Below, in pieces: positions 1 to 6,363 of a stretch of 7,248 nucleotides of DNA; positions within the stretch are counted from its first letter, which is position 1; each line of letters begins with the position of its first letter. Below the pieces are notes generated by a model that was not told the origin of the DNA, ran no database searches, and saw only the letters and a list, made by a program, of their open reading frames with translations. Where the stretch lies: positions 1-7,248 of the forward strand of contig USIY01000108.1 in assembly GCA_900554845.1 (NCBI GenBank), given 5' to 3'. A program made the position numbers and the translations under genes. The DNA comes from an uncultured Bacteroidales bacterium (GTDB lineage: Bacteria > Bacteroidota > Bacteroidia > Bacteroidales > Muribaculaceae).

Positions 1-1
1 C

Positions 2-78
2 CGGAAAGACGGGATGAGAACCCTGGAGGGTTCGTTACCGCGCAGCGCTCTGCGCTGCAGAGAATCCCTGTCTTTCCG
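2..78. repeat. Three-way-junction palindromic element
   Basis: Seen directly: an outer stem of 14 bp pairs 2-15 with 64-78, interrupted only by a bulged T at 69. It encloses two further perfect hairpins: 18-23 with 28-33 (GAACCC/GGGTTC, loop TGGA) and 42-48 with 52-58 (GCAGCGC/GCGCTGC, loop TCT). Together they form a compact cloverleaf-like three-way junction. It is not a tRNA, because there is no anticodon arm or T-loop. It is unlikely to be a terminator for rightward transcription, because an A-run, not a T-run, follows it. It may be a dispersed REP/MITE-like repeat or part of a structured RNA that begins outside the window. The fold is certain as base pairing; the function is unknown. Confidence 0.6.
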
Positions 79-90
79 CAAAGAAAAAAA

Positions 91-306
91 AGGGTCAAGC
101 CAAAAACCCGGTGCATTTGCTCGGCATAAGTATAGATGTAATCCTTTAAGTTGTAGGGACATGCCTTTGGCATGTGAATCAGGCGTGTGCTAATATCCAG
201 GGAATCAAAGCTATTTCACATGCCAAAGGCATGTCCCTACAAGTTGTTGAAAGCATTGTCATATTGAGCTGTTAAATTTCTTGCACCGAAAATTCGTCTT
301 GACCCT
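91..306. repeat. Nested inverted-repeat element, possibly MITE-like
   Basis: Imperfect terminal inverted repeats of 25 bp bound this stretch: 91-99 (AGGGTCAAG) with 298-306 (CTTGACCCT), and 109-115 (CGGTGCA) with 282-288 (TGCACCG). The spacing between the two conserved blocks is 9 nt in both arms, and about 19 of 25 positions match. An A-run precedes the left arm and a T-rich run follows the right arm, extending the symmetry. The perfect inverted repeat at 151-242 sits inside. There is no ORF, so if mobile it would have to be non-autonomous. I see no clear target-site duplication, so the MITE reading is inference. Confidence 0.45.
151..242. repeat. Perfect 28-bp inverted repeat around a 36-bp spacer
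   Basis: Positions 151-178 are the exact reverse complement of 215-242, with spacer 179-214. Each arm begins with TGTAGGGAC and also contains its own hairpin (159-165 ACATGCC with 169-175 GGCATGT, loop TTT), so each arm can fold alone or the two can fold together. Flanking bases 150 and 243 do not pair, so the arm ends are sharp. The same TGTAGGGAC motif recurs at 493-501, which suggests a dispersed family. No T-run follows, so it is not a standard terminator. Confidence 0.75.
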
Positions 307-492
307 ATTTTTCTATGTTTTTGAATGTCGTTGGGTGATGCTGAATGTACCCGAAAGTACGGACTTTTCAGACTCATTCATTCGCAGAGTTCAGCATAAA
401 ATCAACCGCAGACCGCGTAAAAAAACTCGATTTTGACACTCCGAAGAATGCCTTCTTATAAATTTCAATTTGTTAGTATCGGAAAATCAAAA
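307..492. other. Non-coding stretch, only a weak inverted repeat
   Basis: No credible gene was seen on either strand. The only structure is an 8-bp inverted repeat, ATGCTGAA at 338-345 with TTCAGCAT at 390-397, enclosing a short GTAC...GTAC palindrome (347-350 / 357-360). This is weak and may be chance. Confidence 0.4.
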
Positions 493-515
493 TGTAGGGA
501 CGCTCGGTCGGCCGG
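493..515. repeat. Half copy of the TGTAGGGAC repeat
   Basis: TGTAGGGAC at 493-501 is the same 9-mer that starts both arms of the inverted repeat at 151-242. Here it is followed by a different GC-rich interior containing the palindrome CGGCCG (509-514). The mirrored GTCCCTACA arm is absent, so this looks like a truncated or diverged copy. It lies about 45-60 bp upstream of the ogt promoter box. Confidence 0.4.
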
Positions 516-557
516 AATTTAGCGGTTTACCAACAGCCTCATAACAGAGGAAAAGAT

Positions 558-565
558 TATCTTTG
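558..565 (+). promoter_or_regulatory. Putative Bacteroidetes -7 box for ogt
   Basis: TATCTTTG matches the TAnnTTTG consensus exactly. It ends only 9 nt before the chosen ATG at 575, so the expected transcription start (about 571-573) would leave almost no 5' leader. No TTTG is present at the -33 position (about 533-538), which lowers confidence. Confidence 0.45.
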
Positions 566-574
566 CACTATCTT

Positions 575-1102
575 ATGATAGGAAACAACAGGATAATCAC
601 CGGCAGGTATGAATCGCCGTGCGGCACGCTGCTGCTCGGTTCATACGGCGACAGACTGTGTCTTTGCGACTGGATGGTTGAGATGCATCGCGACCGTGTG
701 AGCCATCGACTGCTCCGGCTGCTTGAGGCACAGTTTGTGGAGGGCAGTTCACCGACCATAGAAAAGGCAGTAACACAACTGGATGAATATTTTGCCGGGA
801 AACGGCAGGAGTTCGACATCCCGTTGTTGTTTGTCGGAACTGAATTTCAGAAAAAGGTATGGAACGAGCTTCTTGTAATCCCGTTCGGGACTACGATTTC
901 ATACGGAGAGCTGGCACGCCGCATCGGTATGCCCAAGGCGGTAAGGGCCGTCGCGAACGCCAATGGAGCCAATTCAATCTCCATATTCGCGCCATGTCAT
1001 CGTGTGATCGGAAGCGACGGCACTCTTACCGGTTACGGCGGTGGACTCGCAACCAAAGAATATTTACTGGAGCTGGAGACGAATTCTATCGGTATATTCT
1101 GA
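575..1102 (+). CDS. ogt: Methylated-DNA--[protein]-cysteine S-methyltransferase
   Basis: Suicide DNA repair protein that moves an alkyl group from O6-alkylguanine (and O4-alkylthymine) in DNA to its own cysteine; cytosolic, acts alone. The 175-aa length is normal for Ogt. Residues 10-70 form the variable N-terminal domain with the typical SPCGTLLLG start. The C-terminal DNA-binding/catalytic domain (about 85-170) has the HTH region ISYGELARRIG, the KAVRAV recognition/arginine-finger segment, and the active site PCHRV followed by IGSDGTLTGYGGG. The acceptor cysteine is Cys141, codon 995-997. ATG 575 is chosen because an in-frame TTG at 563 lies inside the -7 promoter box and would add only four residues. 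The gene converges on the glycosidase gene and overlaps its 3' end by 17 bp. No Ada-type regulatory domain is present, so adaptive induction is not suggested. Confidence 0.93.
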   Translation: MIGNNRIITGRYESPCGTLLLGSYGDRLCLCDWMVEMHRDRVSHRLLRLLEAQFVEGSSPTIEKAVTQLDEYFAGKRQEFDIPLLFVGTEFQKKVWNELLVIPFGTTISYGELARRIGMPKAVRAVANANGANSISIFAPCHRVIGSDGTLTGYGGGLATKEYLLELETNSIGIF

Positions 1103-2993
1103 CGTAATCGATTTCATATTTCATCGGCAGAGCGTCGTCGGATATCTCTCCTCCGTGGTCACCTCCTAAAGCGAGGTCAAGCAACACATAATGCGGCTGA
1201 CGCATCGGATTGGTACCGTTGCCGATTTTGCCGTTATATGTATCCTCCAACGAGATCTCGTTTATAAGCTCATCGTCAAGGAATATCCTTAGATAATCCT
1301 TGTCCCAGTCCATGCGCCAGATATGGAACTTCGACGCCCAGTCGGGATCCTTCGCAAGGAATTTCTCAAAAGGCACGGTCTTGCTGTTCCATTGGGCGTC
1401 GTATGGTTGGTCTTTTCCCCATGCTGCGTTGGCAAGAATATGCGGAGTTCCGTTAATCCGGTAATACTCCATGACGTCTATCTCGCCGTTGGAAGGCCAC
1501 TGCATATCCTTGCCCAAAGTCCAGATGGCCGGCCATGCGCCGGGAGCCACGGGTATTCTGGCGCGGACCTCAAGAGTGCCGTACTGGAATTCCTGCTTGC
1601 CGCGGGTGTTCACCGATGCGGACGAGTAATCTATCGTAGGTCGCTGACTGCGCCAGTCGGACGACCCTTCCTGGTACATCGGGTTAGGACGGTTCTCCTT
1701 CCGGGCCTCAAGCACAAGCAGGCCGTCCTTGCAATAGGCGTTCTCCGGCTGATACCACTGGTCTTCGTGATTGCGCTCGAAGCCGTTCTCAAAATTCCAG
1801 TACAGGCTGTCAAGCGGGCCGTCATGGTTGAACTCGTCGCTCCATACAAGCTTTTTGTCTGTCTGATTTTTATTCAGTACAGGCGCGATGCGTATGTTCT
1901 TGATGACCGGCTTGCCCGTGGAGTCAAATTCCACGGGATAGCACTTGTAGCGGGAATCGGCAAGACATCCGGGACGCCATTCATCGGCGAAGAAGTAGAT
2001 TTCCCCATCCACCACAAGCGGAAAAGCGCCTTGTGCGTCGAATGTGGTCTTGCTTCCCTCGCCTACAAAAGGTGTGGGATACTCTGTCCATTCCCCCATA
2101 ATGTGGTCGGCGGAGAACAGACGGGCCTCGTTGGGTGCCCAGCCTGTGCATCCTGAGCATATCATCCAGTATTTACCGTTTTTCTTGAACACCACAGGAG
2201 CTTCGTTGAACCCTCCGGGGAATATGCGGACATATTTGCCTGAGTGCCGCGCATAGTCTTTTGTAAGCTCGGCTATCTGAAGCGTGGCGTTTTCCTCGGA
2301 AGAATAAATGTGGTAGGCTTTGCCGTCGTCGTCCACGAATATAGTCATGTCGCGCGACATCTGGCCCCCTTTGAGGTCTCTTTCTGTGAACATCCCTTCC
2401 TCCACGGCCTTGCGCCATTCCGGCGTCCACCATTCGCCATCGGCCGCAGCCCATTTGTGACCTTTGAATCTCTTGTCGAAATTCATGGGGTATTTACCGG
2501 GATTCACTCTCTGCGAGCGCAGGAACTTGAACGGTCCTGTGGGCGATTTGCTTTCTGCCACGGCAACATGCGCCGCCGCATAGCCCTGGCCTTTCAGCTC
2601 ATGGTGGAACCATAGCATATATTTCTTGGTGGAGGGATTGTACACCACTTTGGGACGCTCTATCGTGCATCCTTTCTGCATCACGCTTGTGGTGTCGTTG
2701 ACGACGGAGAGCACGATGCCTTCGTTTTTCCACTTGATCAAGTCGGGCGATGAATAACATGCCACCCCTTTCTGATAAGTGGCGTCGAAACCGGGACGGT
2801 GTTCGCCGTACCAATAGTAAAGGGAATCGGTCTTTATGATGTTGCCGCCATGACAGTTGATGCGTTTCCCGTTGGTGTCGAACCACTCGCCTCCGTTATA
2901 CAATGGCGATGTCTGGACCGCTCCGAATGCATTAATCGATGTCTGCAGTATGATCAGAGTGTAAATCAAATTTGTAAGTCCCAAATGTTTCAT
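1086..2993 (-). CDS. Secreted GH43-GH16 two-domain glycoside hydrolase
   Basis: A 635-aa exported enzyme. Residues 1-25 form a signal peptide (hydrophobic stretch ending AFGA before VQTS; no lipobox cysteine), so it is probably periplasmic or secreted. GH43 five-bladed propeller, about 28-375: opening INCHGGNIIKTDSLYYWYGE, then SRDMTIFVDDDGKAY (Asp215, likely pKa-modulating region), then NEAPVVFKKNGKYWM with Glu264 as probable acid. These motifs resemble the subfamily 24/34 group, which includes exo-beta-1,3-galactanases and enzymes active on arabinogalactan side chains. A conserved-looking Gln321 (TFDAQGAF) could be the unusual base reported in some galactanases. GH16 jelly roll, about 382-635: WPAIWTLG and catalytic GEIDVMEY (Glu504, Asp506, Glu509), ending DYVRIYR. 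GH16 enzymes are endo-acting and retaining, on beta-1,3-glucans or galactans. Arabinogalactan-type galactan is my inferred substrate. ATG 2993 is preferred over an in-frame TTG at 3008. No SusC/D genes adjoin it. Confidence 0.88.
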   Translation of the reverse strand: MKHLGLTNLIYTLIILQTSINAFGAVQTSPLYNGGEWFDTNGKRINCHGGNIIKTDSLYYWYGEHRPGFDATYQKGVACYSSPDLIKWKNEGIVLSVVNDTTSVMQKGCTIERPKVVYNPSTKKYMLWFHHELKGQGYAAAHVAVAESKSPTGPFKFLRSQRVNPGKYPMNFDKRFKGHKWAAADGEWWTPEWRKAVEEGMFTERDLKGGQMSRDMTIFVDDDGKAYHIYSSEENATLQIAELTKDYARHSGKYVRIFPGGFNEAPVVFKKNGKYWMICSGCTGWAPNEARLFSADHIMGEWTEYPTPFVGEGSKTTFDAQGAFPLVVDGEIYFFADEWRPGCLADSRYKCYPVEFDSTGKPVIKNIRIAPVLNKNQTDKKLVWSDEFNHDGPLDSLYWNFENGFERNHEDQWYQPENAYCKDGLLVLEARKENRPNPMYQEGSSDWRSQRPTIDYSSASVNTRGKQEFQYGTLEVRARIPVAPGAWPAIWTLGKDMQWPSNGEIDVMEYYRINGTPHILANAAWGKDQPYDAQWNSKTVPFEKFLAKDPDWASKFHIWRMDWDKDYLRIFLDDELINEISLEDTYNGKIGNGTNPMRQPHYVLLDLALGGDHGGEISDDALPMKYEIDYVRIYR

Positions 2994-3048
2994 GTGTATT
3001 AATTTCAATATGGTCTGTCGGGTGAGCTTCCAAAGTCGCTTCCTGTGG

Positions 3049-3079
3049 CAAATTTAACAATATTTGTGGACATTTCAAA
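3049..3079 (-). promoter_or_regulatory. Promoter of the GH43-GH16 gene
   Basis: On the minus strand TTTG at 3079-3076 and TAAATTTG at 3056-3049 are separated by 19 bp, an exact match to the Bacteroidetes -33/-7 consensus. Transcription would start near 3043, giving a leader of about 50 nt before ATG 2993. The promoter lies in the 154-bp divergent gap shared with the RluA-family gene. Confidence 0.7.
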
Positions 3080-3124
3080 CCAAATCATGTCAACCTGTAT
3101 ACTCCGATAATAAAAATTCCGTAA

Positions 3125-3132
3125 TTTATTTG
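3125..3132 (+). promoter_or_regulatory. Weak putative -7 box for the RluA-family gene
   Basis: TTTATTTG differs by one base from TAnnTTTG and lies 15 nt before ATG 3148. No TTTG is present at the matching -33 position, so this is a guess based on position. Confidence 0.25.
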
Positions 3133-3147
3133 AGACAAGGATTTACG

Positions 3148-4902
3148 ATGGGAAATAAGGTGCATGAACTGGAGAACGTGGGAAAGTTACCGGAACGTCT
3201 CAACTGTCCTTTCTGCTACGAGCCGGACGAACTGTGCGTACGTGCGGCCGAAAAGGTCCGTGTGTACCTTTTAAGTCGCGCTGACTGGCAGCCGGAATTG
3301 CAGAAAGGTAAGATGTTCGGCGTGCTGGTCGTGAAGGATCACGACGGCAACGCCGGATTCCTGAGTGCCTTTTCCGGCATTCTCGCCGGAAGCAATAATC
3401 ATGATTATTTTGTGCCGCCGGTTTACGACGTACAGTTGAAGGATGGTTATTTCCGCCATGAAGAAAAGAATATCTCCGATATAAACCGTAGAATCGAGGA
3501 GTTTGAAGCGTCTGGCGATTATGCTTCTGCCAAAAGTAGATATGAACAGGCAGCATTGGATGCCGAAAATGAATTGTCGGAACTACGGCGAAGCATGAAG
3601 GCCGACAAGAAGCGGCGCGACAGTCTGCGTGCCCAAGGAGAGGCGGATTTGCAATCGTTGATTCAGGAAAGTCAGTTTCAGAAAGCGGAGTATCACCGAC
3701 GCAAGCGGGCATGGTCCGATGCTTTGGAAACATTAGAAGCGGAGGTGAAGAAATTTGAAGACACCATAGATTCGTTGAGACAGGAGCGGAAGCGACGGTC
3801 GGCCGACCTGCAGAGTTGGTTGTTCTCGCAGTTCCGTATGCTCAATGCACTCGGACAGGCAAGGGATCTGAACGACATATTCCGCGACACTCCTATGGGC
3901 GTTCCTCCCGCCGGCGCCGGGGAATGCGCCGCCCCGAAACTTCTGCAGTACGCCTACATCCATGGAATGACACCCGTTCGGATGGCCGAATTCTGGTGGG
4001 GGGATTCCCCTCCGACCGAGATCCGGCATCACGGATCGTTTTATCCCTCTTGTCTCGGTAAATGCGGCCCGATTCTGGCGCATATGCTTCAGGGCCTGGA
4101 TGTGGAGCCTAATCCTTTGGAGGCAAAACGACTCGGCATGGAGGTGCGTGTGGTTTATGAAGACGATGCGGTTTTGGTTGTTGACAAACCGTCGGGACTG
4201 CTTTCCGTACCTGGGAAATATGTGACGGATTCTGTGGAGACCAGAATGCGGGATCATTGCGGCGGCATCGGGTCGCCTATGGTGGTCCACCGGCTGGACC
4301 AGGATACGTCGGGCTTGCTGGTGCTTGCCAAGACAAAAGAGGCGCACCGGAACCTGCAGGAGCAGTTCCGCCGGCATGTGGTCAAGAAAAAATATCTTGC
4401 GTTGCTTGACGGTGACGTCACGGAAGATGAAGGAACAATCTCGCTTCCGTTGCGACCCGATCCGTTGGACCGTCCTCGTCAGGTGGTGGATTTTGAGCAT
4501 GGGAAGCCTGCAGTTACCCGTTTCCGTGTACTTCGTCGTGAGACAGTGGCTGGAGAAAAAATGTGGCATGTTCGCGCACTTGTGGAATTCAGGCCGGAGA
4601 CCGGGCGCACGCATCAGCTCCGCGTCCATTCAGCGCATCCCATGGGCCTCGGCTCCCCTATCTGCGGGGATTCCATCTACGGATTCTCCGACAAGAAAAA
4701 CCGGTATCGGTTCAACGGATCCTTGGAATCACGTCTCTGCCTACATGCCGCCTCGCTATCTTTCGTACATCCAGTGACGGGGAAGAGGCTCGTTTTCTCG
4801 TCATCCGGAGTATTTGGCCAGAAGTCGCAGGAAGGAGGGTCCGAAATAGGAAACAAGGGCTCCGAGACGATTTTTGGTACGTGTATGACGTCCGAACAAT
4901 GA
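3148..4902 (+). CDS. RluA-family pseudouridine synthase, long coiled-coil form
   Basis: Predicted to isomerise uridine to pseudouridine in structured RNA (rRNA or tRNA); the target is unknown. Domains in the 584-aa product: an N-terminal module, about 15-105, with a CPFC pair (Cys20, Cys23) and the stretch KMFGVLVVKDHDGNAGFLSAFSG; a charged coiled coil, about 108-227; a conserved-looking segment with GECAAPKLLQYAY and EFWWGDSPPTEIRHHG (Cys259, Cys302, Cys306); then the RluA catalytic domain, about 330-555. The catalytic motif is HRLDQDTSGLLVLAK with Asp384, followed by RPETGRTHQLRVHSAHP. There is no S4 domain. ATG 3148 is chosen because the 28 upstream in-frame codons begin with TTG and cover the divergent promoter. 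Such long RluA proteins are usual in Bacteroidetes. The last 33 residues (SSGVFGQ onward) lie antisense to the glycosyltransferase gene, a 102-bp tail-to-tail overlap, and are probably an unstructured extension. Confidence 0.88.
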   Translation: MGNKVHELENVGKLPERLNCPFCYEPDELCVRAAEKVRVYLLSRADWQPELQKGKMFGVLVVKDHDGNAGFLSAFSGILAGSNNHDYFVPPVYDVQLKDGYFRHEEKNISDINRRIEEFEASGDYASAKSRYEQAALDAENELSELRRSMKADKKRRDSLRAQGEADLQSLIQESQFQKAEYHRRKRAWSDALETLEAEVKKFEDTIDSLRQERKRRSADLQSWLFSQFRMLNALGQARDLNDIFRDTPMGVPPAGAGECAAPKLLQYAYIHGMTPVRMAEFWWGDSPPTEIRHHGSFYPSCLGKCGPILAHMLQGLDVEPNPLEAKRLGMEVRVVYEDDAVLVVDKPSGLLSVPGKYVTDSVETRMRDHCGGIGSPMVVHRLDQDTSGLLVLAKTKEAHRNLQEQFRRHVVKKKYLALLDGDVTEDEGTISLPLRPDPLDRPRQVVDFEHGKPAVTRFRVLRRETVAGEKMWHVRALVEFRPETGRTHQLRVHSAHPMGLGSPICGDSIYGFSDKKNRYRFNGSLESRLCLHAASLSFVHPVTGKRLVFSSSGVFGQKSQEGGSEIGNKGSETIFGTCMTSEQ

Positions 4903-5775
4903 CTGTCGGCGTCGCTCCCGGATCACGCTGAAACATTGCCGCTGGATCTCCGAGATGTCCTTTCGCGTGCACTGCAGATTCGCCACACCCTGCTCGCAAA
5001 GCAGGAACATATTGAAATTGGCGCTCATCCGCCGGTCGCGCGCCGCCGGCAACAGCCGAGGCATGTTTCCGGCTATCCAGTTTTCCAAACGTTCGGTGAC
5101 TCGCAGCATGTCCATCCGGCCTGGAGTGAAACGGTGCAAGAAACTCTGGGGATGTTGCCGGTATCCGTACATTCCGGCATTCACCTGTACGAATTTACGG
5201 CTCTTGCTCCAGATACGATAGAATATATCAAGATCCTCGTACCATGTGCCGGGGGTGAATCGTTCCGATTTCCAAAGCTCGCGACGGTATATTTTCCCGC
5301 TGGCAGATGTCTGGACGTCCTTGCGCTGATATAAAGCGAGTTCTATGGCAGTCATCGAGTCAAGAATCTCTTTGGGTGTGTTGTCGGAAATAGGAAGGAA
5401 GGGACAGTCACCTCCCTCGAATTTCAGCATTCCGCAGTTTACTATGTCGGCTCCGGTTCGCTCCGCGGCCGCAAGCATTGTTTCCATAAACTGCGGATGG
5501 AGAAGATCGTCGGCGTCGAGAAACGCGAGCCACTCACCGGCGGCCAGCTCGATGCCGTTGTTGCGGGCCAGGGATAGTCCGCCGTTGGAGGTATGTAAAA
5601 CGCGGATGCGGCGGTCGCCGGCCGCAAGACTGTCGCATATCACCTGGGTTCGGTCGGTGCTGCCGTCGTCCACCAGCACCAATTCCCAGTCGCTGACCGT
5701 CTGCGCCATGACGCTCGCCACAGCCGCCTCAAGCCATCGTTCGGCGTTGTACGCCGGTACGACAACACTTATCAT
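4801..5775 (-). CDS. Glycosyltransferase family 2 (GT-A fold)
   Basis: Transfers a sugar from a nucleotide-sugar donor to an unknown acceptor, probably in surface polysaccharide, LPS or glycoprotein synthesis at the cytoplasmic face of the membrane. The 324-aa product starts MISVVVPAYNAERWLEAAVASV, the nucleotide-binding strand of GT2. It has VLVDDGSTD (about 34-41), GGLSLARNNGI (about 65-74), the metal-binding FLDADD (about 85-90) and WYEDLDIFYRIW with the likely catalytic base (Glu/Asp near 180-181). No transmembrane helix is evident; the C-terminal third is basic. ATG 5775 shares its A with the frr stop codon (TGATG), which favours this start over an overlapping GTG at 5778 and implies translational coupling. 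Its 3' end is covered by the antisense tail of the RluA gene. Donor and acceptor cannot be read from sequence. Confidence 0.9.
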   Translation of the reverse strand: MISVVVPAYNAERWLEAAVASVMAQTVSDWELVLVDDGSTDRTQVICDSLAAGDRRIRVLHTSNGGLSLARNNGIELAAGEWLAFLDADDLLHPQFMETMLAAAERTGADIVNCGMLKFEGGDCPFLPISDNTPKEILDSMTAIELALYQRKDVQTSASGKIYRRELWKSERFTPGTWYEDLDIFYRIWSKSRKFVQVNAGMYGYRQHPQSFLHRFTPGRMDMLRVTERLENWIAGNMPRLLPAARDRRMSANFNMFLLCEQGVANLQCTRKDISEIQRQCFSVIRERRRQSLFGRHTRTKNRLGALVSYFGPSFLRLLAKYSG

Positions 5776-6335
5776 CACACTGTCAGGATCTCTTTCTCTT
5801 TTTCAGCGAAGACAGCGTCGATCTTTTTGATGTACTTGTCATGGAGTTTCTGAACTTCGCTCTCGGCGTCCTTTTCGGCGTCTTCGCTCAGGCCGTTCTT
5901 GATTTCCTTTTTCAGACCCTCGATGGCCTCGCGGCGGGCGTTGCGCACCGACACTTTGGCGTTCTCGGCCTCGCTCTTCGACTGTTTCACCAGCTGTTTG
6001 CGGCGTTCTTCGGTCAACGGAGGAATGCTCAGGCGGATCACCTCGCCGTTGTTTTCCGGAGTGATGCCCAGCTCGGAATTGATAATGGCCTTCTCAATCT
6101 CCTTGAACATCGCTTTTTCCCAAGGGGTGATGGCGATGGTGCGGGCGTCGGGCACGCTGACGTTGGCTACGTTCGAGATCGGGGCTTTTGTCCCGTAATA
6201 ATCCACGCGGATGCCGTCAAGCAATTTGGTGGACGCCTTCCCGGCGCGTATGTGCTGCAGAGTCTCGTCAAGGTATTCCACAGCCATATCCATGGAGTCC
6301 TCGGCCTCCTGCAAAAATTCTTTTACCTCTTTCAT
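5775..6335 (-). CDS. frr: Ribosome recycling factor
   Basis: With EF-G it splits post-termination 70S ribosomes; cytosolic and essential in most bacteria. At 186 aa it matches the usual 185-186. The helical domain I and small domain II are recognisable: IRAGKASTKLLDGIRVDYYG (about 29-48), then the beta domain with NVSVPDARTIAITPWE, then IPPLTEERRKQL (about 104-115) and VSVRNARREA (about 128-137), whose arginines correspond to those contacting 23S rRNA in known RRFs. The C-terminal helix ends IDAVFAEKEKEILTV. It lies 28 bp downstream of pyrH on the same strand, with no promoter consensus in the gap, so they are co-transcribed. Its TGA overlaps the ATG of the glycosyltransferase gene by one base. 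Confidence 0.97.
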   Translation of the reverse strand: MKEVKEFLQEAEDSMDMAVEYLDETLQHIRAGKASTKLLDGIRVDYYGTKAPISNVANVSVPDARTIAITPWEKAMFKEIEKAIINSELGITPENNGEVIRLSIPPLTEERRKQLVKQSKSEAENAKVSVRNARREAIEGLKKEIKNGLSEDAEKDAESEVQKLHDKYIKKIDAVFAEKEKEILTV

Positions 6336-6363
6336 AGCATATAGATGTTAATAATTTGTCAAT

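Noticed and set aside
2..90. Rho-independent terminator
   Set aside because: The hairpins are strong, but the run that follows on the plus strand is A, not T; on the minus strand the T-run would come before the hairpin instead of after it.
1..306. CRISPR array
   Set aside because: The repeats are inverted rather than direct, occur only two or three times, and have no regular spacers or cas genes nearby.
338..397. 8-bp inverted repeat as a possible regulatory hairpin
   Set aside because: The stem is short, the enclosed loop is 44 nt, and there is no T-run or known operator pattern, so chance is likely.
1323..2156. 277-codon open frame on the plus strand
   Set aside because: It is antisense to the GH43-GH16 gene, starts and ends without supporting signals, and shows no recognisable domain.
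3064..3147. 28-codon N-terminal extension of the RluA gene from a TTG
   Set aside because: It overlaps the divergent GH promoter, starts with TTG, and its residues look unlike the rest of the protein; ATG 3148 is a better start.
3733..4629. 298-codon open frame on the minus strand
   Set aside because: It lies antisense within the RluA gene, whose sense frame has clear catalytic motifs. The antisense product resembles no family I know and is rich in Arg, His and Pro, as expected of a shadow frame.
6332..6340. Two-codon upstream ORF (ATG CTA TGA) overlapping the frr start
   Set aside because: It could be a coupling device, but such a short pattern arises easily by chance and nothing else supports it.
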